From: Echeneis naucrates
Lineage: Eukaryota; Chordata; Actinopteri; Carangiformes; Echeneidae
Assembly (NCBI RefSeq): GCF_900963305.1
Contig: NC_042519.1
Location: forward strand, 2,914,001-2,978,000
Length of the DNA stretch: 64,000 nt
Direction: 5' to 3'
Shown here: piece after piece, positions 1 through 11,300 of the stretch
Layout: each line of letters opens with the position of its first letter
How positions within the stretch are numbered: the first letter of the stretch is position 1
Translations under genes and position numbers: made by a program
The notes under the pieces: model-generated
Databases searched by the model: none
Told to the model about the DNA's origin: nothing
The model's input: the letters and a program-made list of their open reading frames with translations, nothing else

Positions 1-559
1 TTCATTATAACAAATTGTTTTTGCCTTTGGTTTTACATCACAAAGACATGAATTAATCTTGCAAATATGTCCCACTTATTGAGTCATGCCTCCAAGTCTA
101 TATTGTGATATCTGAATATAGAATATATTTTTATAGAATTAAAAGAGTATTGTGTTTTACATATTTTATGGGTATCTATTATTTTTATTTAATTTTTTTT
201 ATCTTTTTTAATAGTAGGACACATTTGTTGGAAGTTTAGCTCTGCGTATTTGGAAAACATCAGAGGAAAATACAGAATATCACTTGAATTTCAGTCACAT
301 TCACACAGCAGGTATTTACTTTAACTGCTATATTTAAATACAATAATCCATCATTGGGGCAAAACTGAAAGTGACCAAGTCCTTTCAGTCTTTAACAAGT
401 AATGATAGCACCATTGCCAGTCTAAATAGTATAATTACTGCAATAGAAAGAAAATCTTTAGATGGATGTTAATTGATAGCACTAAACCAGAATGATCCTT
501 TCGACTACACAAAACTCTAGTCCCTCTGCTGTTTTTTTTCCATTTGAGTGTCTGCCTAC

Positions 560-3500
560 CTTCCTTCACAGGAATCGCTGGTTTCTTCTGCCTCAGACCC
601 AGGAGGATGAAGAACAGGACCAGCGGGATGAAGATTTCAAAGGCCAGCACCCACTGCATAGAAAAAGGACAGAAGACTTAATTGTGTTGCATTTTCAATA
701 AAACCTCAGCAAAGAAATTCAGTTTCAGCTCAGCTATCCTGCTGCAAGGTTACTTTTTTAAAGGTTCTCTGCCATGAAACTCAGCGTGCCAGTTCCCATC
801 TCCCTGCTTGTGGATTAGCGCAGAGGTTGTGTATTGTTGCATTACATAATTTCATCAGAGAGGAATTAAGGTGTGTGTGGAGTGTGAAGGATGTGCAGTC
901 TGCTGAACATGCAAAATTCTTACTGCCACTCCCAAAACTTTTCCATCATGGCAGACATTTTAAAAAGGATGTGTAGTGTATTCTTTACAAATAAAAGCCC
1001 ACTGGTCCCTTTAAATGGACAGTGACACATCTGCAAATGCAATTGTGTCAGTCTATTCAAGCCAACTTATTAAATTAAAGACTAATTGTCTATTGCCTGT
1101 CTACTGCCATAAAGACAGGTAGATTAACACCACATCTAAGCAGTGTTCCTTTTCGTGCTTTCTGTCTTTCATGTCATATACTGTCTACACCTAATATTTT
1201 AATTAGCCAGCCACTCAACTGGACACAGCCAGCAGACTGCCTGAACAAGTTGTTCATAAATCACATTTAGGCTACTGGAGGGGAGAGGAGAGGAGAGAAG
1301 AGGAGACAGGGTAGGACAGGACAGGACAAAGCAGGAGAGGAGAGGATAGGAAAGAGCAGAGGAGAGGAGAGAAGCTATTATTTTCATATTTAAAGATAAA
1401 GTTTTTTTGTGTATTAAATACGCACAAAAATCTACATGCTGTAGACTAATAATGTGGCATCAGCCCCATTATTGAGTTAAGATGGCAGAAGCCTGTGATG
1501 TTCATGAATCATGCCAGCAGTGGTCAATATTCTCTGATAAATTAACCAAAACATGAACAAAAGTTGTTACATTTTGTGTAAATGACGTCACAATCTACAT
1601 ACCACCAAATTTCAGTGTTGAATAACAGTTGTTGCTGCACGTAGTGTTGACATTTTAATGTAATATTAAAATTACAAAAATAATAATAATTCATATAGTA
1701 AAGTCATTGTGTTTAAATGTCCTGTCCACAACAGATGATCAGTGATTCAGTCTATCCAACTGTCACAAATATTTATCAGGTAATTTGAAGTAAATGGCTC
1801 AGACTAAATCTAATCTATCTGAATCTATCTGCTTTAGTCTTCAAGCCTATAAATATCAATCTTTCCACTTTCTGTCTACTTCATACCACTTTGAATCCTT
1901 AATCCTGAATGGTTTACACATCTGGTTTAACTTTTGACATCACAACAGTACTTATAATTGGTCAGTTCTGATACAGTTACATGTTTGATTCATGCATTAG
2001 TATTATATTCCACATAAAACAGAAGCAGTGAGGCTTAGCTAAAGAGCCTGGTGCTACAGTTGCAGTGAAGTGAAAACTAGAATTAAAGGCTCAGAGTTGT
2101 CTGGCTCATCACTCAAACTAATGTCAAATTACATCCACATGATGTTTATAATCATTGAATTGGTCCAATAAGTTTTGGTCAAGTGGACTCAATGCCGAAC
2201 CTTCACAAGTTCACCATGATTATGAACTTTGAATATCAAAGTTTGAGCTGTTCATCTTTCAGGGAATGGTTGTGCTAAATTTGAAGAGCTGGGGCAGAGA
2301 CAGACAACTAAAATTGAGGAGGTTCCAGTAGCCTCACAATACTAAGGCTATTGGGATATGTCCACAGTGAACAGCTTCACTTTAAAAAGTCATTATTTCA
2401 TAAAAGAAACTTTGTACATATCCACATGTCAATAAACACATTGACTCATAACCAAACAAAGACTGTATTATCTGTCAACAATCACATATTCACTATTCTA
2501 ACATGTAAACAAGGCGCACTGCGGCACCACACACTCATTCACTATTATTCATCATTTGGAGATTGGCATCTCAGAATTACAATGGACCCAATGTTTGAGA
2601 CTTACAGAGTCACAGTGTGTGAGAGGGTGGACAAACTCCAACCAGACACACACATAAAAAGGTCAAAATCTAGGTTTTGATTGGTAAAAAATTACATCAA
2701 GATATATTTTCTATAGAGTTTGCCCTCTTGCAGATGTTGGTTTCTTGACCTCTTGAGATGTCTGCATGTTGTGTTCTATAGAAAAAAGAGAAGCATTCAA
2801 ATCATAATTCTATAATGTCTTCAGTCTGTCTTGTACTACTTCTGTGTTCTTGTGCTCTTGTTTATGTCTACTACTTCAAGTAAGAGAAATCTATTTTCAA
2901 GGGTCATTTTAAATTGCCCCTGGACACAAATAAAGTTTCTTGAATTGAATTGAATTTGGTTTGAAGGATTAATAGGACCGTTTACACCTGGGAACACAGC
3001 CTAGGACAAACCACCAGCTCCAGACCAATGCTTACTCTGTACCATTTGGCCCAGGATGTCCACAGGCTAACAAATCTGCTGGCTTACCTAGCGCTTTCTA
3101 TGTAAGGACCTGCGTGTTAATCATAATGAAACATTTCAAATACACAAAGATGCAAAGCTGCCTCCCACCAAGAAATTCAGGTGTATGAAACAGCAGATTC
3201 CACACACATTTTCAGTGCTCCTGCACAGTGCATATATGCATGAACGTCACACTCCACCCTCTTTGTTCTAAATTTAATAGGTTACTAAGTCCTAGATCAA
3301 CTCTCTGTTCAGAAACATTATTAAGGCTCAAGAAAAATTGTAAAATCAATTGGTAAATCAGCCAAATAAAAAAGTTAGAGGAAGAAGGTGATACTCTCAG
3401 AGGAAGGGTCCAAGAAAAAAATTAATTCAGGAGGTATGTCTGATGTCAATAAGAACAAAATAAATTGAGGGGGTAAGTGTGGCATGCTGGATTTGTGGAT

Positions 3501-5322
3501 TAGTTGTGGTGCATGTGGTGCAACGGACTAACAAACCACTTCCTAATGTCCATTTTTTCATTGCATCATCTCTAGTCACCAACTCACTGAAACCAGTACA
3601 CCACACGGAAGTTGACACTTAATAAACTGACCATGAAAGATGGCATAGTTTTTGTCTCGCTCTCTCATATCAGTATAATATGGACAAAAATACAAATCTG
3701 AAAAAAAAAAAAAAACTCTAAAATATATTTGGCAACATAGAACTGTACTTGGATTGTGCAGATGATCTCTCATCATAGCTTATGTGTTTGCCAATATTTG
3801 TCCTGTTTTCCCATTAGTGTGGGAATTTATCATTTTTTGTAGTTTTAAATCAATATTATATTTCATTTGCCTAACCACAGTTTTACATATATCAGACCAG
3901 TGTTTTGAACACTCATGTTCACATCCACTCAGTTTTGTTTGTTATGTCAGTGCTCCATGTTCATTAAGCAAAGTCGAGGAAATGGATAGACAGAACATAT
4001 CACACCAGGCCACTACCCCCATGAGTCTACCCCTAGCCCCCCTTCAACATATTGGCAACTGGTATGTTGACATGGTGATGATAAAAGCTATGGATAAGTT
4101 CTGTACACAAAAAAGGTAACATGAGTATATAATCATAATAACATATTTTTAAGATGACTTGAAAAAGTAACTAATATGATTCAATACTTAAAACTGATTG
4201 GTTGTAAAAAAGGACCAAACACCAAAAATAATAAGACCAGATATAAACTAAAGTTAGGTCAGGTTTTCAGTTGAGAGCCTAAATGAGCTTTAATTAGTTG
4301 CACAAACTCAAACACAGACTACTTGTATAGGACAAAGGATATGCAGCTACTGCTGATTTATTTATTCAAGTAGGCGGGCAACAGATGTTATTATGAAAAA
4401 GGAAGGAAGGTCCATAATTAGACTGGTATTGCTGAGAAGATAAACTCCCTCATGTACTACTCAGTGTGGGGACTCCTGTGTCCCTTACCCTAAAACTAAA
4501 TCTAAAATAAAGAGCTTGATCCATATTAAAAGATATTTTAAAAGATATTTTTTATTAAAAGATATTTTTCCAACAGAACAACTAACTGCTCTTGATTTTT
4601 CTTTATCTATTATGTGAAAAGGTTAAATGCAGATCAGAGCATGTGCTTTTTTTGAGGTAAATGGTCAATTCTGTGTGCTTCACACATTTGTGTTAATGCT
4701 TAAATGAAGATAGTGCAAGACTATCCCATTTTTTCTTTTTACTAATTTCAACTCAAAATCAGTGTTGGAGTCTAATTAAATAAAAACATTCTAATGAACC
4801 CCATAAGTCATCACACAACATCACCATCAGTCTGATGTAACCCATACTGCAGTACAGCCTGAACCCAGACTAAAAGCCTCTCACACCTCCCCTTCCGCTC
4901 CCGTTAATAGGAGGAACACTCTTCTTCTAAATGGATTTGTCATCTTCAGTCTGGCTTCTCTGTGCTACAGCCTCTCCCACAAATTACATGTATATATTCT
5001 AAAGGGGAATTTCACCCAAAGTTAGGGATCATTTAATGGGAATGCACAAAGTATAACAACTGATCCCCAGTCAGACAATTGAACTGATGTTCATGAACTA
5101 AATGAAACTAAGTCTGATGGATGTCTTGAAAAAGCCCAATGGAAGCAGTAATAAATATGGGACAGGCACAATATCACTAGGGGAATATATTGTATAATTT
5201 CCTCTTGTAGTATGTTGTCGATGCAGAATTGCAAATGCATTCAGAATGGCTAATTCAACCAGTTACTACTTTATGACTCCCCCACTTGGTGCTTTTAGGT
5301 CAACCGTTCACCTCGACAAGGT

Positions 5323-5356
<34 letters not shown>

Positions 5357-8300
5357 GCACACTACAGCTGCACAATAAATGTAAATATAACTGAATTGTC
5401 ATATGTGCAGATGCAACATCCAAACCACAAAAGATGCAATTTTCGTCACTGGAACTTCCAAGTATCAACTAGAAGGGAAGCTGTGTCACAACATTGTTGT
5501 TTGCCTTGTTAGCACCATTAGCATTATGATGATACAGAAATACTCCAGTCTAAAAATGTCTTAACATTACATATGGTTACTGAAATGATAATGGGTTGAC
5601 TCCAGTTTCTACCATTGTGCTTCTTGGGTTTTACCTTCCCTTGTGTGTTCTGTCTCTTCCAGTGCGTTTCTCTCTAATAGATGTGTGTCTGTGCCTGCCA
5701 CCCATTAGTTCATTAGCTAAGCAATATTTAAATCCCATCCACTCTTCGCCAGATTGTTGCATTAGCCTGTTTGGTATCAGGCACTCTTGGCTGCTTAAAA
5801 CTGTAAATCTCTTGTGGTTTCTCAGTACTAGTCTTTGTTTCCTTGTACCTCAGGATCATTCCCTGTCTGCCTGCTCAACTCTCTACCCGCCTCCAGTTTT
5901 CCCACTGTAGGGCACACTGTCAAACTAGCTCTCCCTCCCAAACCCTGTTCGCCTCCAGCCCCTTGCCTCCATTCCCTGCATGGCTCAGCTCTTCTATCCA
6001 CCATTTTACTTCACTCGATTCCTCACCACTTCCTCGTTTAAATCACGGACTTAGCTTAAGTCAGGGTCAATTAAATGAAAACCAATGGAACACATACGGT
6101 ATAACTAGAAATGTGCAATGACTTGACTGCTTCAATAGTTAGCACTACCACTGAGGCTGAGGACTATGATTTGCCATCAAGAGGTCGTTTGAAGTTGACT
6201 ACATAAAATACATAAATTCAGAGGAATCAGGAAGCTCAAAACTTTCATCTGTCAATGTGAATTGTGTGATATGGGGAGGTCCATCCTGTATTGTAGCCTT
6301 ATGACAGCGATTTCTAATATCTAGCAAAAGTAGCACACTGCACTAATGTTTTCAGCCCTTTCTGTGTTACAGTGCTAAAACTGCAACAGGAAGCCGAGAA
6401 ATTGATTATATCATTACATCCTTATCTCTTCCTTACCCCAGCTAAGCTCACGAGAAACTTAGGTGTCATGATTGATTCCCAGTTAGCCTTCTCAAACCAT
6501 GTTTCTGGCTTTCAGTCATGATGTTTTGCTCTATGAAGATCTGAAGAATCAGGCCTTATGTGACTAAAGTCTTTGAACCTAGCTCTCGGTCAGGGCCTTG
6601 GTTAGCTCTAACATGGACTGCTGCTGCTCTGAGGGGCTCTTCTTTGTGCACAGTAAAACCCCCACAAATGGTTCAAAATGTGCCATTCAGCCAAAAAGGG
6701 CACTTGTCAGTCCACTGTCTCTGACCTGCACTGGCTGCCAAATCAAAATCAAGTGACGAATGTTTGTTTCACAGTAAATCCTGTGCCTATACCATCTATC
6801 TGAACTCAAAAAAAAATTCAGCCATTTCATTCTTCAAGGAACTGTCATCTGGTGTTGTTAATCGAGCAATCGCAGTCCAGACGGTTCTCATCTGTGGCTC
6901 CCTGTTAGTAGAACGAAATACTTATTTCTATCTATCTCTGTGTTCAAGAATCAAATTAAAGCATTTCTCGATCAAACACCTTACATATCTAACAAGCACT
7001 TACTATGCACTTCCTTATGTAGCTTGTCCTTGTAGGTATTAAAACGATGTTGTCATTGACACCCTAATGCACCAAGGCTTATGAAGGTCTGGGACTGGGC
7101 AATAAATACATTTGAAATTATTAATTTGGATTTGGGCGGAACAGCAGCATAGTGGTTAGTGCTGATGTCCCGCAACAAGAAGGCCGTGGGTTCAGTGCCT
7201 GGGCCTGGGGCCTTTTTGTGTAGTGTGCTTTTTTCCCCCTCCAGTTTCCTCCCACCAACCAAAGACATCATGTTTGGGTTAATTGGTGACTCTAAATTGT
7301 CTGTAGGTCTGAGTGTGAGTGGTTGTTTGTCTCTGTGTGTTGGCCCTGTGATGGACTGGTGACCTGTTCAGGATGTACCCTGCCCTCGCCCAATGTCTGC
7401 TGGGATTTGCACCAGAAACCCCCACAACCCAGAAACAGATAAGCAGTATAAGATAAATCAATGAATTAATAATTTGAATTTGTTTGTCTTGAATTTCTGC
7501 CACCAACAATCCCCTATGATCAAATATGAGGGACCTTGTAAGGTCCCTTGTAAGGTCCCTCATGACTCACAAGTGAGATGCAGGCATGGAATGGATCCGA
7601 AATTCCTTCAGAGTGAAAACAATTATTGGACAAGTAAATGGTAAATTGACTGCAATTACATAGAGCTTTCCTGGTTTTATCAAGTTCTCGAAGCATTTCA
7701 CCCATTTACACAGCGCTTTCCTTCTGAGCATAGCATTTACCACACACACACGCCTACTTCCTGATTCAGCTTCAGTATCTTGCCCAACACGGGAGGAGAC
7801 AGGAATCAAACCACCAACCTTCTAAATAGATGATCTGTCTTCTAATGGGACAATGAGTCCCATATTTCAATATTTGAAGAGAAATATTTGACAGGTCTTT
7901 GGGTCCACATCCAAACTGGGCTTCCTGACCTGTACATCTGCTTTGGAGGTGAAGATTCCATTTCCAACACCTTACAAGCATGACATTCTAGCACCAATTT
8001 CCTCATTAAGACAGGAACAGAAACAATAATGACAGAGTAGCAATTTTTTATTTAGGCTGTAATTTGTGATCTGCTGTAAGAAACCAAGGAAGAAGTCACT
8101 AAGACTGGACAGCTCTGTGCTGTCTAGTGGACGGTAAAGTGTTTTTTTACCAGTAAGGTCAACACTGAGCCTTGGGGAAGTAACATCACCGGTGTAATGT
8201 GTGAGGGACGGTAGTTATTTAAAAAGAAAATTTCAACATTCAACATTTCAACTTAACATATTAACATAAAATAACATAACATTAACATTCCATGCTTTAT

Positions 8301-11300
8301 TTAAGAAGTAAGTCTTCTTGATTTTGTGAATGTTTGGGGATTTGATTTGAATAAGTTATTGGTCTTTTGTCTAAAGAAGTCTGACAAACCTATGTATAAG
8401 ACCTTTTCCTGGTCTCAATTGCTTTAAACAATTTATGTATACATCCAGCCCGACTGGATGTATGTATATGGTTTAAAAATGAAAACTCTGATCTTTTCAC
8501 ATCAAGGTCGAAATCAGGAAGAAATAATTCAAAACAAGTTTTTGCTCTTACTTTGATTAGATTTTCCCTTTTTGGATTTGAACCAAATTTCCCCTTTGAG
8601 TCAAAGTGGCAAATTGTAAAATGCTTTGATTTCCCATTTTCTCCAAAATCACAGTTGATACCGTCGCCATTTTTGTCCAGGTGGAGTTGTTGTATGCAGA
8701 TATTTCAGATGGTGAACCTGAATGCGCATCGCTGCAAAGAGTTCTTTGTCACTGCGCTTGTGCGAATCACATCAGCTAATGATAAGTTCAGCCCATTCTG
8801 AACCAAGGGAGCAAAACAAGATCATTTGGTGGCAGAAGTTAATAAGAAAACCTATTTTCATTCAGAATAAATCATCCTTAACAACAAATTCAATTTATCC
8901 AATTAAATCTATTTATTTCCCAGCCCAAACATTAAGCTGTGTTTGCTAAAAAGTTCAAAGTCAGATTCTTGACAACCCTTTCAAATACTGAAATACTTAA
9001 CTAATTTCAACCCCTTTTTCAAGTTTTTCATTTACTTTATTTTTCTTGCACTAAAAACACTTGCAAAAACTTTAAACCATGAATAGATCTTAATTTTTTT
9101 ATATGAAATATATTTTTTGTCAGATTTTTTTACAGTAAAATTTGATAGAAATTGACATTGTATGGCATTTATGTTTTTATTGATATTTTACCAAAGGTCC
9201 GAATGCCATCCATCAATTCCAAAAAAACTGTTACATCACATCTTTACCAGCTTGGTAGTTATGAAGCTGCGCATTTTTTTCAATATAGACCAATAGACCA
9301 GTACACATTCAGGTCAGTGGCAGGTATCAGAACATCTGATCATTGAATCATTGTGTATTACAATTGCTGTACATTTCCATTCTTAACAATTCAGTCTACA
9401 GATTGTGATTTTCTTTTTTCCAAACAATGCAGCGTGCTACTCTGAGTACATTTGATCTAAAAAAAAGAAATACATTTGTTCCTAATTATTTTTTTTTAAG
9501 GATTATTGGCAAAAGTACTATTTTTGTTAAAATCTTATCATCCCTAGATATTCTTATGTATTAGATTGTCTGTTTGATGGCAAAAGTGCTATCTAGATCG
9601 TTCTGCTGAGCATGTGACCATCAGCTCTATGGACAGCTGCACTGAGACTAAACCAGGGCAGCACGATTATAAGTCCATAGACAGGACTGATGCAGCGGAT
9701 GATTCTGATTACAGAGGCTCTCAAAGTCTTTCGAGTGCCTCTGGAGGTAGAAGGGCCAAAAATATCTGCCCTCTTCCCTCAGCCATTGCATATGAACACA
9801 AAAACTACCATCTAGCTGAATACCAGTAATGGAATCAGGTGCTTATGAAAATCTTGAGGACTAAGGTCAGATCCAAATACGACAGTGGCCCCATGTCTAC
9901 ACAGCAGGCATAGGATGTAATGCAGAGGAGTAGCAGCACCTCCACACATCCATCTGTTTCTACACGTGATGTGTTCAGGCATAGCAAGTGCAGGTTAGAC
10001 CCCTTTTCCTTGTGGCTAACTTTTACTAGAATGTAGCTCATGTCATAATGCACACATGCAGAGAACAGGACTGAATAAATCAGAACCTGTGAACTGTACT
10101 ACTTATGAGCATGTGAGTTAGCAAGTTCTAAAAGAGAAATACTCGGGAACTATGACATTTGTATTGTACTCCAAATCTGGAGTACAAGTGGCTTGCAAAA
10201 AATACGGTTTACCAAGTTTAGAGACACAGCAGTTTTCTATTTCACTGCCCAACAACGCTTCAATTTTCCTGGTGGTTTGTTGTCATTTTGCCAAAATTAA
10301 GCTTGTCAAGATTATGTGCTTGTTGATGGAGTAGTTTTGTCTTTATCCGGTGATGCTAATTTTAGGAGTGGCATTCTCCTGCCTAAATGTTTTTCTTAAA
10401 TTTTGTTAATCATTCACATTGATCAATGCCATTGTTTTAAAGCAAATCATTCAATCGCAAAAAAAAAATCATGTGCCATCAGCCTTGTGCTGTTTTAATT
10501 TCAATGTGCGTGGTCTATCTGTACATTTAATAATTGAATGCAATAATAATTCATTCACCTGGGGGGGTGCTGGAGCCAATCCCAGCTCACATTGGGTGAG
10601 GGCGGGGTCACCCTGCACAGGTCACCAGTCCATCACTGGGCCAACACACAGAGACAGACAGAGACCAACAACCACTCACACTATGGATAATTTAGAATCA
10701 ACAAGTAACCCAAACTTGCATGTCTTTAGATGGTGGGAGGAAACCCATGCAGGCACGGGGAGAACATGTAAATTCCACACAGAGAGTGAACCAGGACCTT
10801 CTTGTTGTGGTGCAACAGCACTTACTACTATGCCGCCATGCTGTCCAAAAAAACAACAGAAACTGAAAATTAGACTACAAGCTTCTGCTGCACAGGAAAA
10901 AAAGACCCTGTTAAAAATAAGGTTTCTGCCCACTGAACCTCTGAAGAACTTTTAATTTAAAACAGTCACAGGAAATGTTGACTTTGTATTAAGTCATAAT
11001 GGAGTAACTTTGTAATAATTTTAATAAAAATATCAATATCATAAATGCAAGAAGATTCTGGGTTTCATTCCATGGGGAGTCTGTGTGCAGTTTGCATGTT
11101 CTCCCCGTGCTTGTGTGGGTTTCCTCCCACTGTCCAAAGACATGCACGTCTAGGCTGATTGGTGACTCTAAACTGTCCGTAGGTCTGGGTGTGAGTGTTT
11201 TTTTGTCTCTGTATTGGCCCTGTGATAGACTGGCAGCCTGTCTAGTGTTAACACCCACCCTCCCCGAATGTAGCTGGGATTGGCTTCAGCACCCCCACGA

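Noticed and set aside
10419-10955. 178-residue plus-strand frame
   Set aside because: It runs antisense through a SINE copy and has no recognisable domain.
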